From: an uncultured Olsenella sp.
Lineage (GTDB): Bacteria; Actinomycetota; Coriobacteriia; Coriobacteriales; Atopobiaceae
DNA length: 64,000 nucleotides
Assembly: GCA_949291295.1 (NCBI GenBank)
Contig: CASEVE010000004.1
Location: forward strand, 26,574 to 90,573
Reading direction: 5' to 3'
In this document: piece by piece, positions 17,214-24,935 of the stretch
Layout: the number at the start of each line of letters is the position of its first letter
Numbering within the stretch: position 1 is the first letter of the stretch
Notes under the pieces: model-generated
What the model saw: the letters and a program-made list of their open reading frames with translations, nothing else
The model's database searches: none
What the model was told of the DNA's origin: nothing
Position numbers and translations under genes: made by a program

Positions 17214-18410
17214 CTATGGGGCGGGGTGGGCAATTCTTTGGGCCTCCGCGTACCAGCGCTCGATGGAGGTGCGGTAGTCCTCTCCGATTTGTGCGACTGC
17301 GTCTTCGAGAGGGGTGCCGGAGGCGTACAGGATATGTGCGGTCTGACGTCGGCGTTTGCTAGCCGCCGTCTTGTGGGATTCGCAGCAGAACTCAGCGCGG
17401 CTCGATGTCGAGCGAGTAATGATTGGAGTGCCGCAAACGGGGCAGAGAGACACTCGGCCATCGTATATGGCGTCCTCGACGGTGTCATAGAGAGCGGTTT
17501 GCCAGCGAGTGAAGCCGCCGTCATCTTTAGGACGGAAAAAGCCCTGATTCAGCGAGAATAGGGAGTTGATTTCGAAATCCGGTTCGTCGGTGTAGTAGTG
17601 GTAGAAGTCCATCGGGTTTAGATACATCGGCGTGCCCAAATCAACAGTAATTAGCTCTCCGCACAGCAGTCGGATTGCCTCTTCTTTCGAGTACCTCTCT
17701 CGTTCATAAACGATGAGGAAGTAGTAGGTGCTATCAAGCGAATCAACCGGATTCTCGGGCCACTCCTCGTATGTTGTGAGCAAATAGCCGTCTTTGTTGA
17801 TGCCGTCGGGATAGTTACCAAAATTCTCAAAAATAGTGTCTTCCGCGATGCTGTCAAAATAAGTGCCCGCTATCTTGTGAGTTGACTCATCGTCAAGGGC
17901 AACAGCGGCATACTTCGAAACATCGCTGAGAAAGTCTCTGACGTATTCCTGGTCGAGCGCCTCTGTGATCTCGGGGAACTTGAACAATCCGTCAGGAGGC
18001 GTAGCTCCTAAAGCGTAAGCAGCGATAGTGAGGTAGCGGACATAGCTGTCGCGAAAAAACAACAACTCGGGAATCCAAACTTCATGAAGTTCGTCTTTGC
18101 TCGCCGAAAGCAGGTCCTTCTCGGTTAGTTCGTCGAGATAGTCAATCTCATTGTCTGAATCAATCCGCGACTTGAGGGAGCCGGACAGGTCGATTTGAAG
18201 CTCTTCGGGCTTCCAGAGGCCGTTCTTAAGGGGATCGTCCTCGCGCTTGGCAAAGAGCGAGCAGCAGGCCTCGTTCTTCAAGAAGTCGAGCATCGCCTTC
18301 CAAGAGCGGACGGTGAGCAGCTTGTTCAGGGCGGCTCGAGGTTCGACCTCGCGATCTTCCCCTTCCGGGAGATATACCGCGCGCTCTTCGTTCAGGGCAA
18401 CCAATCTCAT
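17214..18410 (-). CDS. Uncharacterised phage protein with C-terminal zinc-finger-like motif
   Basis: The protein has about 398 residues. Most of it is acidic and unassigned, with many Tyr/Asp-rich segments. Near the C-terminus CPVCGTPI and, 18 residues on, FCCESHKTAASKRRRQ form a four-ligand Cys/His cluster followed by a basic stretch, which suggests zinc and nucleic-acid binding. It lies between the integrase (same strand) and the divergent XRE regulator, a position common for lysogeny-control genes. The start is uncertain: ATG at 18410 has only a weak GAGAG upstream and TTG at 18428 is in frame. Confidence 0.6.
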   Translation of the reverse strand: MRLVALNEERAVYLPEGEDREVEPRAALNKLLTVRSWKAMLDFLKNEACCSLFAKREDDPLKNGLWKPEELQIDLSGSLKSRIDSDNEIDYLDELTEKDLLSASKDELHEVWIPELLFFRDSYVRYLTIAAYALGATPPDGLFKFPEITEALDQEYVRDFLSDVSKYAAVALDDESTHKIAGTYFDSIAEDTIFENFGNYPDGINKDGYLLTTYEEWPENPVDSLDSTYYFLIVYERERYSKEEAIRLLCGELITVDLGTPMYLNPMDFYHYYTDEPDFEINSLFSLNQGFFRPKDDGGFTRWQTALYDTVEDAIYDGRVSLCPVCGTPIITRSTSSRAEFCCESHKTAASKRRRQTAHILYASGTPLEDAVAQIGEDYRTSIERWYAEAQRIAHPAP

Positions 18411-18433
18411 AGTAACCGTCACTCTCAAAATAT

Positions 18434-18468
18434 CGTAAATCTACCGTAAACCAAAAAGAACAGTAAAC
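18434..18468. promoter_or_regulatory. Divergent control region with three GTAAA repeats
   Basis: CGTAAAT (18434-18440), CGTAAAC (18445-18451) and AGTAAAC (18462-18468) lie in an AT-rich gap between the minus-strand gene and the XRE regulator. They may be operator sites for one of the two small regulators. Confidence 0.4.
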
Positions 18469-18532
18469 TCTGATGGCTACGATGGTACCAACACCAACAG
18501 GGCGCGTCAACGCCAAAGAACGGAGGTACCTC

Positions 18533-18742
18533 ATGGAACTCTCGCGATTCGAAATTACCCAGCGGAGGGAGAGGCTCGGCCTGTCGAAGTCTGCCTTTGG
18601 GCGGGAGTCGGGGCTGCATGTATCCACGATCTCTCAGATTGAGAACGGTCATCTCGTTCCGTATCCCGGGCAGGTCAAGAAGATGCTTGCGGCGTTCGAG
18701 CGACTCGAGGCGAAGGAGCGTCTCCAGAAGGTGGCGTCGTAG
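18533..18742 (+). CDS. XRE-family helix-turn-helix regulator
   Basis: The protein has 69 residues, essentially a single Cro/CI-type domain: RFEITQRRERLGLSKSAFG, then GLHVSTISQIENGHLVPY, the recognition-helix signature. GGAGG sits 6 nt before the ATG at 18533; the longer frame from 18473 lacks such a site. It is the first gene of the rightward early operon and lies opposite the integrase-side genes, so it is likely the phage repressor or Cro-like switch. Confidence 0.8.
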   Translation: MELSRFEITQRRERLGLSKSAFGRESGLHVSTISQIENGHLVPYPGQVKKMLAAFERLEAKERLQKVAS

Positions 18743-18744
18743 CC

Positions 18745-18993
18745 ATGGGGCGCAACCATTCAATTTGTCAATCCAGTTCGGATGGCGCGGCTCTTGGGGC
18801 ATCTGCTGAGCTCTTCTCGGCATATCCCGACCTGCTGACCCCCACGCATATTTCGGAACTGACCGGGTTCACGGTTGAGTACGTGCGAAAGCTCTGTCGA
18901 GAGCACAAGATCCCCGCCGTTCAGGTGGGCGGTAGGCAGTGGTTCGTACCGAAGCCGCGATTCGTTGAGTATGTGATGGGCGGTGGCGCATGA
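18745..18993 (+). CDS. Excisionase-like small DNA-binding protein (helix-turn-helix 17 type)
   Basis: The protein has 82 residues. LLTPTHISELTGFTVEYVRKLCREHKIPA (read as the ISELTGF and VRKLCRE helices), then VQVGGRQWFVPKPRFVEYV match the MerR/excisionase-like winged helix-turn-helix family. In a prophage this may direct excision or regulate early genes. It starts 3 nt after the XRE gene and ends overlapping the next small ORF by ATGA. Confidence 0.7.
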   Translation: MGRNHSICQSSSDGAALGASAELFSAYPDLLTPTHISELTGFTVEYVRKLCREHKIPAVQVGGRQWFVPKPRFVEYVMGGGA

Positions 18994-19154
18994 GTCTCCG
19001 GAATAATGCGCCCGCCGTGCTGGTCTTTTGGCGAGGACAGCGCACGGCGGACGCTTGGAGTGCAACCCCTAAGGGGCTGCGGGCACAGCTTACCATTTGC
19101 TGCGTCTCCATTGTGAGGGCACGTCACAGGCTCCCGGGCGGCGATGGGGCATGA
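18990..19154 (+). CDS. Small translationally coupled ORF, 54 residues
   Basis: ATG at 18990 overlaps the stop of the excisionase-like gene (ATGA), and the TGA at 19152-19154 overlaps the ATG of the replication gene (ATGA again). The product begins MSLRNNAPAVLVFWRGQRT and is basic (many Arg) with no recognised domain. The double overlap is the only evidence: it would keep ribosomes moving through the operon. It may be a real small protein or simply a coupling frame. Confidence 0.45.
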   Translation: MSLRNNAPAVLVFWRGQRTADAWSATPKGLRAQLTICCVSIVRARHRLPGGDGA

Positions 19155-21250
19155 GCGGACGCGTTGTCTCCAAAGAGCGTGCCGACAGCGCGCTTCTCTC
19201 CATGGTGCCGCCGCGAGACTACGAGACATGGAAGAACATTGGCATCAGCTATAAGGCGGCTGGCGGGGACGTCGACACCTTTCTTCGATGGTCATCCTCC
19301 GACCCAGACAACTACGATGAGGCACAGGCGCGCCGGCTCTTCGAGCATGTGAGCGAGAACGGGCGCATCACCGCGGGGACGCTCTTCTGGCACGCAAAGC
19401 GTGCAGGCTGGGTGGAGGATGCCTCCGACAGCTCTGTTATCCAGGCTCCTTCGGCCGCCCAACCCTCCGCCATGGACCTCTCTCCGGTGCAGCAGGCCGT
19501 GGCACAGCTCGTGGCGCTCTTCGAGCCGGGCGAGTACGTGAATCTCTCCGTGCGGGCGAATTGGTCGGAGAAGCGTTGCAAGTGGGAGCCCGCGGATGGC
19601 GGCACGTGCTATGAGCGGGACGACCTCATTGCGCGCCTGCAGAGCGAAGGCTTTGGAGGCGTGCTCGACGGATACGAGCCTGAGGCGGGGATATGGGTCT
19701 GCCAGAACCCCACCAACGGGGCGGGGCGCGGCAAGGGAAGGACAACGGCGTGGAGACACGCCCTCATAGAGAGCGACGAGATTCCCGTCGACGAGCAGAT
19801 TCGCATCATGAGCGAGCTCGACCTGCCCATCACGGCGCTGACCAAAAGCGGCGGGAAGTCCGTTCACGCCTTGGTGCGCGTGGAGGCGGACAGGCCCAAC
19901 CACTATGAGGATCGCGTGCGGCTGCTGCACGAGCTCTGCGACGCCGCTGGGCTCAAGGTTGACGCCGCCAACAAAGACGCGAGCCGCCTCACGAGGCTGG
20001 CGGGGGCGAGCCGAGGGACGGAACGACAGTCGCTTCTCGGCACGGACATGGGTGCGCGGGACTTCCACAGCTGGGCGGAGGCGCATCGTCCTCATGCTGG
20101 TGACCAGGACGCCGAAGAGTCGAAGGACGTCGCCGCGCGCTTCGAGAACTTGTTTATTCCCATGCCGTCCGAGTTGCAGGAGCTTCCGCCCGTGCTGATC
20201 GAGAACACCTTTCGGAAGCAGGGCATCATGCTTGTCGGCGCGGCGCCCAAGGTCGGTAAGACATTCCTTGCCGCGCAAATGGTCGTTGCCTTTGCGACGG
20301 GCACGGGTCTTCTCGGGTTCGAGTTCACGCAGTGCGGGAGGATTCTCGTGGTGAACTCTGAGATGAACCAGGCGGAGTATGTGAACCGCATCGTCGAGGC
20401 ATCTCTCGCCTCTGGGATTGCTGCTGATGTTGCTTCGCATGTGCGAATTGCCCACACGGACGATAGCCCGGAGATGACGGTCAAGGACATCGCTGAGGTA
20501 GTCTGCGGAAGCGGTTATCGTCCTGACGTTGTCATCATTGACCCAATCTACCCGTTGTTCGCGGGTGACGAGAACAGCAACGCTGACGCGAGGACAACGC
20601 TCGGATACCTCAAGATGATTGCAAGCAAGACCGGCGCGGGCGTCATCTACATGCATCACTTCAGCAAGGGGCCGCAGGACCTCAAGGAGGCTCGCGACCG
20701 CGTGAGTGGGGCGGGCACCCTGGGGCGCAACTACAGCGCGATGTGGTCGCTCACCGAGCTCGCCCCGAGCGAGGAGGACGTGGCAGACCTGCCCGATGGC
20801 GCCGTTGTGGTGCGTGTGTCGACCGACCTGCGCAGCTTCAAAAAGTCGAAGGCCAATAAGAACCTCGACTTCAACGCTGTGCGCATCGACGGCATGTTCC
20901 TTCGGGATGACAACGGCAAGTTCGACAAGGCACCCACGCGCGAGGCCGCTCGGCGCGCCGAGGCGAGCAAGAAGACCGCGCAGAAGGAGAAGCGCAAGGA
21001 GAAGGCGCGCAAGAGAATCAAAGATCTTCTCGACAAGAACGGCGGTGAACCCGTGCCCTTCTCGACGGTGCAGAATGTTACGGCGCTCTCACCAAACACC
21101 ATCAAGGATTACCTCATCGACTTTGATGAGTATCAGCTTGTGAAGATGCAGATGGACGGCAAGGGTCAGAAGCGCAACCACATAGCGTGGACGGCTTGGC
21201 AGCCGCCGCTTGGCACCGATTTGCTGGAGGTGGGTGGAGCCGATGAGTGA
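19151..21250 (+). CDS. Phage replication protein: PriCT/primase-like region and RepA-type AAA ATPase
   Basis: The protein has 699 residues. The N-terminus (ETWKNIGISYKAAGGD, RLFEHVSENGRITAGTLFWHA) resembles primase C-terminal-type helices. The middle (ALTKSGGKSVHALVRVEAD, then LTRLAGASRGTERQSLL) looks like an archaeo-eukaryotic primase-type region. The C-terminal half is a RecA-like ATPase with Walker A GAAPKVGKT (about 363-371), Walker B VVIIDPIYP and YMHHFSKG, followed by a Lys-rich helix and a winged-helix end. It should drive replication of the excised element. It is coupled by ATGA overlap to the gene before it. Confidence 0.8.
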   Translation: MSGRVVSKERADSALLSMVPPRDYETWKNIGISYKAAGGDVDTFLRWSSSDPDNYDEAQARRLFEHVSENGRITAGTLFWHAKRAGWVEDASDSSVIQAPSAAQPSAMDLSPVQQAVAQLVALFEPGEYVNLSVRANWSEKRCKWEPADGGTCYERDDLIARLQSEGFGGVLDGYEPEAGIWVCQNPTNGAGRGKGRTTAWRHALIESDEIPVDEQIRIMSELDLPITALTKSGGKSVHALVRVEADRPNHYEDRVRLLHELCDAAGLKVDAANKDASRLTRLAGASRGTERQSLLGTDMGARDFHSWAEAHRPHAGDQDAEESKDVAARFENLFIPMPSELQELPPVLIENTFRKQGIMLVGAAPKVGKTFLAAQMVVAFATGTGLLGFEFTQCGRILVVNSEMNQAEYVNRIVEASLASGIAADVASHVRIAHTDDSPEMTVKDIAEVVCGSGYRPDVVIIDPIYPLFAGDENSNADARTTLGYLKMIASKTGAGVIYMHHFSKGPQDLKEARDRVSGAGTLGRNYSAMWSLTELAPSEEDVADLPDGAVVVRVSTDLRSFKKSKANKNLDFNAVRIDGMFLRDDNGKFDKAPTREAARRAEASKKTAQKEKRKEKARKRIKDLLDKNGGEPVPFSTVQNVTALSPNTIKDYLIDFDEYQLVKMQMDGKGQKRNHIAWTAWQPPLGTDLLEVGGADE

Positions 21251-21431
21251 CTCGAAAGCCTGCCAGGGAAAGCTCAGAGATTGTCAAGCTCGTCAATTGA
21301 CAGGCAGTCGGTGCGGGAAAGCTAGGCAATCAACACCTATAGAAAGGTTGCTTGACAACCTTTTCTATGGCGTTGATTCCCGCGCCTCGCTTTCACAGGT
21401 TCTGATGGGCTTTGCGGGGTCGGCCCAATGA
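21243..21431 (+). CDS. Small ORF overlapping the replication gene, 62 residues
   Basis: ATG at 21243 lies inside the last codons of the replication gene, and its stop overlaps the ATG of the next gene (21428), so it completes an unbroken chain. The product begins MSDSKACQGKLRDC and is basic, with no recognised domain. Within it lies an 11-bp inverted repeat, AGAAAGGTTGC-like/GACAACCTTTTCT-like, around 21338-21367, which could act as an RNA hairpin. It may be a real small phage protein or a coupling frame. Confidence 0.4.
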   Translation: MSDSKACQGKLRDCQARQLTGSRCGKARQSTPIERLLDNLFYGVDSRASLSQVLMGFAGSAQ

Positions 21432-21838
21432 GCGCGTGGACGACCGGACAGAACGACGTGATCCGTGAGCTGGGGCACCGGGGCGCTGCGGTGGTGCGCG
21501 AGGAAATTCGTAGGCGCTACGGCGTGGAGAGGACCGTCCGAGCCATCGAAATGCAGGCGTCGCGAATCCACGCGAGTCTGAGGGTGCTAGAGGTGTGCCC
21601 GCAGTGCGGTGCCGTTGGGGTGCGACTGAACCGCCAGAGCGGGATGTGTCCACGCTGCACGGAGGAAGCGCACGTTGCCGAGGAGAGGGCGTTCAACGAG
21701 ATCTTGCGCCGCGAGGCGGAAGGGTGCGAGGAAGGCCCGGAGATTGAGGCGGCGCGCCGGGAGTATGCGCGACTGCGGCAGCAGAACTCGCGGCTCATGC
21801 GCAAGCACGGGCTCAAGGGCAAGCGTGAGCGTGAGTGA
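21428..21838 (+). CDS. Zinc-ribbon phage protein, unknown function
   Basis: The protein has 136 residues. A helix-turn-helix-like N-terminus (DVIRELGHRGAAVVREEIRRR, read as REEIRRRYGVERTVRAIEM) precedes a zinc ribbon CPQCGAVGVRLN...MCPRC and a long charged helix. The layout resembles small phage regulators or RNA-polymerase-binding proteins, but no family is assigned. It follows the replication gene in the same operon and is the last plus-strand gene before a minus-strand cargo gene. Confidence 0.6.
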   Translation: MSAWTTGQNDVIRELGHRGAAVVREEIRRRYGVERTVRAIEMQASRIHASLRVLEVCPQCGAVGVRLNRQSGMCPRCTEEAHVAEERAFNEILRREAEGCEEGPEIEAARREYARLRQQNSRLMRKHGLKGKRERE

Positions 21839-21843
21839 GGCAC

Positions 21844-22830
21844 CTATAGCTCCGGAAGGATTCTTGGAGTTGGATTGTCTGAGCGATACTGAGCGCGGAC
21901 TTCTTCGAAGAGGCGCTCGCGCTCCTCCAGCGCAAGCCCGTGGGGAGCGAAGTAGTCCTTATCTTTGCAGACCCAGTCCCTGATCTTCTGGATGTAGAGG
22001 TCTTCGGAGCGCGGGACGAACTCGATAAATCGTGGCACGGAGGAGTAGAACTTGCGGTAGTGATACTTGCAGTCGAAGAGCTTCCAACCGGACCAATACG
22101 CCGGCAGGTCGATATCGATGTGGTTGTCCCACGTCCGCCAGACCCATATCTCCCGCTTGTCGAAGTCGAGGTGGAGAGATCCCATGAGGAACTCGTCATC
22201 ATCGCGGACGAGGGGCGAAGGCCGCAGGTGGTCGAGAAGCCTTCCTATGCGACCCTCGACGGTGAGCATGGCCTCCGGTTCGCTCTCGCACGTGAATGCT
22301 GCTAGTATCTCGCCCTTTGACAGAACAGAAAGGGTCGATGATCCCGAGTACCGTTTGTCGGGGATATCGAAGAGGAACTTGTCGATGTACCAGTCCAGAT
22401 CGGAAGGGCACTCCTTGTATTTGCAGTCAATCTCCTCGAGCTTGTCACCCGTGACTCCGGCATAGCGGGCAATCTGCGCCAGCTCTCCCCATGACCACTC
22501 GACTGTCCATCCCCTCCAGGTGTACTCGAGCAGCCTGAGGTACGTCTCGAGCCAGAGGATATCGCATTCGATGTCTTCCCCGCCGTATAGAATCAGGTGT
22601 CGGCTATCTAGGTCGATGCAGCAGCCGCCCTCCGCCCACGCGTTATCGAGCCACCATCCGTTTTGGGGATCGCCGTCATCCTCGTAGCCTCCCCGCCAGT
22701 CGCGGACTTCGAGTAGGGCGTGCTTGGGTCCCCAGAACATTAGCGCGTCCATGAACTGCGCTGCCCCATGGGAGTAGTAGACGTGGCACTTGCCACTCTC
22801 GATGACCGCTGCATTTGCCCGTGAGCCCAT
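21844..22830 (-). CDS. Uncharacterised cargo protein, 328 residues
   Basis: The product is rich in Trp and Asp (for example NGWWLDNAWAEGGCC, WRGWTVEWSWGELAQIARY), with no recognisable catalytic motif, signal peptide or membrane segment. It is transcribed against the surrounding phage genes and stands alone between the early module and the terminase genes, the pattern of a moron gene expressed in the lysogen. RBS GGAGG lies 6 nt upstream of the ATG. Possible roles are host fitness or superinfection immunity; that is speculation from position only. Confidence 0.6.
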   Translation of the reverse strand: MGSRANAAVIESGKCHVYYSHGAAQFMDALMFWGPKHALLEVRDWRGGYEDDGDPQNGWWLDNAWAEGGCCIDLDSRHLILYGGEDIECDILWLETYLRLLEYTWRGWTVEWSWGELAQIARYAGVTGDKLEEIDCKYKECPSDLDWYIDKFLFDIPDKRYSGSSTLSVLSKGEILAAFTCESEPEAMLTVEGRIGRLLDHLRPSPLVRDDDEFLMGSLHLDFDKREIWVWRTWDNHIDIDLPAYWSGWKLFDCKYHYRKFYSSVPRFIEFVPRSEDLYIQKIRDWVCKDKDYFAPHGLALEERERLFEEVRAQYRSDNPTPRILPEL

Positions 22831-22949
22831 GCAACCTCCTCCGATGGCTGGATTGAAGGTTGATGCTCACATCATACCAGCGTTTTGTGACATCTCCGGA
22901 CAATGAGCCTGTACGAATGCAGGCTTGTCACGGAGGGAGGCGTCCGGCA

Positions 22950-23375
22950 ATGAGACCGAAACTCACCGAGGAGCTCATAGAGCAGATGACCGAGCTCAAG
23001 GGCGATGGTCTCTCCAACAAGGACATCTGCCGGGCGGTGGGTATTCACGAGGCTACGCTGTACCGCTGGCTTTCTAAGCCGAGCGGGAGGCTGCATCGCG
23101 CGTTAGGCGAGTCGCTAAAAAAGGCAGAAGCTGACTACAAGCGGACGCTGCTCACCACCATCCGCGAGGCGGCCACCAAGAAGAACGGCCAGTGGACCGC
23201 AGCCGCTTGGCTCCTGGAACGCAAGTATCCCGACGAGTACGCGCAGACAACCCGCGACAAGGGCGAGCGCGCCGAGGCGGCTCCTCAGATTGTGCTCGGC
23301 GTGGCGGTTGGCGCTGCGAAGCCGAAGGCCGATGAGGACGAGCTTGAGGGCGAGGCGGGCGGTGCCGATGGTTAG
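22950..23375 (+). CDS. Terminase small subunit
   Basis: The protein has 141 residues. The N-terminal helix-turn-helix (LTEELIEQMTELKGDGLSN, then DICRAVGIHEATLYRWLSKP) is the DNA-recognition domain. The following helical part has TIREAATKKNGQWTAAAWLLERKYPDEY, common in phage TerS (the W..A.W.LER..P..Y signature). It would select the packaging site and load TerL. GGAGGG lies upstream of the ATG at 22950. Its TAG overlaps the TerL start. Confidence 0.85.
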   Translation: MRPKLTEELIEQMTELKGDGLSNKDICRAVGIHEATLYRWLSKPSGRLHRALGESLKKAEADYKRTLLTTIREAATKKNGQWTAAAWLLERKYPDEYAQTTRDKGERAEAAPQIVLGVAVGAAKPKADEDELEGEAGGADG

Positions 23376-24645
23376 CGCCGCCGACCTGTGCATCCCGCGC
23401 TTCCACGATGTGCTCGGCGACGTGATGGCACATGGGCACACGCACTACTGGCTGCACGGTGGCCGAGGGAGCACGAAGTCGAGCTTCATCAGCCTGTGCA
23501 TCGTTCTTCTCGTTGTGGCTTTTCCTTATGCGAACGCGTGCGTGGTGCGGCGCTTCTCCAACACGCTGCGTGACTCGGTGTACCAGCAGGTGCTCTGGGC
23601 GATCGAGGCGCTGGGGCTCTCGGCGTACTTCAAAACGAAGCTCTCGCCGATGGAGATCGTCTACCTGCCCACGGGGCAGCGCGTCGTCTTCCGGGGCGCC
23701 GACGATCCGCTCAAGCTCAAGGGCGTGAAGTTCACGCGCGGCTACTGCGCCGTGACGTGGTTCGAGGAGCTCGACCAGTTCGACGGCATCGAGGCGGTTC
23801 GCTCCATTCTCAACTCGCTCCGCCGCGGCGGCGAGGACTTCTGGATCTTCTACAGCTACAACCCGCCCAAGACGATGTGGAGCTGGGTGAACGTGGAGTG
23901 CATCGAGCGCAGGCGGCGGGCGGACACGCTCGTTAGGCGCTCTTCGTACCTCGACGTGGTGGAGACGCGGCCAGGGTGGCTCGGCGCGCTCTTCATCGAG
24001 GAGGCGGAGTACCTGCACGAGGAGAACGAGCGCGCATGGCGCTGGGAATACCTCGGCGAGGTGACCGGGACGGGCGGCGCGGTCTTCGACAACATCGTGG
24101 AGGCCAGGCTCACCGACGAGCGTGTGCGGGGCTTCGAGCGGGTGCGAAACGGCGTCGACTGGGGATGGTTCCCCGACCCGTGGCGCTTCGTGCGCTGCGG
24201 CTGGGAGCCGGGCGCGCGCAGGCTCACCGTCTTTGAGGAGCACTCGGCCAACAAGACGATGCCCGCCGACACGGGCCGCATCGTGGTGGACGCGCTCACC
24301 TACGCCGACGAGCCGGGCGCGGAGCCCTACTTCCACGACCAGCTGGTGTGGTGCGATGACACGCCCGACTCCAAGATGCAGATGGCGGTCTGGCGGCGCG
24401 AGCTCGGCATACGCGTGCACCCGGCGCGGAAGGCGCGGATGCGCAGGCTCTCCTACGACTGGCTGGCGGGCCTGCGAGAGATTGTCATCGACCCTGCGCG
24501 GTGTCCGCGGACGTTCGAGGAGTTCACCTGCAAGGAGTTCCTGCGCGACCGCGACGGGCGCTGGATCGACGAGATCCCCGACGGTGATGACCATTCCATC
24601 GACGCGGTGCGCTACGCAATGATGGACGACGTGCTGAGGGGGTGA
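23368..24645 (+). CDS. Terminase large subunit, PBSX type
   Basis: The protein has 425 residues. The ATPase domain has Walker A GGRGSTKSSF and a Walker-B-like AVTWFEELDQF. PTGQRVVFRGADDPLKLKG and FYSYNPPKTMWSWVN are typical of PBSX/Terminase_6-type proteins. The C-terminal nuclease domain has NGVDWGWFPDPW and ends DDHSIDAVRYAMMD. It powers DNA entry into the prohead and cuts the genome. It overlaps TerS by 8 bp. Confidence 0.92.
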   Translation: MVSAADLCIPRFHDVLGDVMAHGHTHYWLHGGRGSTKSSFISLCIVLLVVAFPYANACVVRRFSNTLRDSVYQQVLWAIEALGLSAYFKTKLSPMEIVYLPTGQRVVFRGADDPLKLKGVKFTRGYCAVTWFEELDQFDGIEAVRSILNSLRRGGEDFWIFYSYNPPKTMWSWVNVECIERRRRADTLVRRSSYLDVVETRPGWLGALFIEEAEYLHEENERAWRWEYLGEVTGTGGAVFDNIVEARLTDERVRGFERVRNGVDWGWFPDPWRFVRCGWEPGARRLTVFEEHSANKTMPADTGRIVVDALTYADEPGAEPYFHDQLVWCDDTPDSKMQMAVWRRELGIRVHPARKARMRRLSYDWLAGLREIVIDPARCPRTFEEFTCKEFLRDRDGRWIDEIPDGDDHSIDAVRYAMMDDVLRG

Positions 24646-24935
24646 CGGGTGTGTTTCTCGGCATATTCAGCTACCAACTGAAAACGCAAGGTGACGGACG
24701 TTTTTCTCGGTGCGTTTTGCACTTGAACCGTGAGGAGCGCGGCGGATGCGGGGAGCTGGGGATGTTCGGGCGGGTTTCTCGGCATCTAAAGCTAAAGCGC
24801 GTGGCGTATGGGATGGATGTGCGGCGGCGTGTGGCGGAGGCGGCGCGTTCTTCTCGCCAAGCGAAAGAAAAGGAGCGGGGGCTGGAGGAGCTGCCAGGAG
24901 AGCCGGTTGGATGCGGGCGATGGAGGGCGATGTAG
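24642..24935 (+). CDS. Small basic protein between TerL and portal, unknown
   Basis: GTG at 24642 overlaps the TerL stop (GTGA) and the TAG abuts the portal ATG, so the 97-codon frame exactly fills the gap. The product is Arg/Gly-rich (NREERGGCGELGMFGRVSRHL, read as GMFGRVSRHLKLK) with no family match. The DNA holds two copies of TTTCTCGGCAT and one of TTCTTCTCGCC, the recurrent motif of this genome's intergenic regions, so it may instead be a noncoding spacer with an open frame. Confidence 0.4.
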   Translation: MTGVFLGIFSYQLKTQGDGRFSRCVLHLNREERGGCGELGMFGRVSRHLKLKRVAYGMDVRRRVAEAARSSRQAKEKERGLEELPGEPVGCGRWRAM

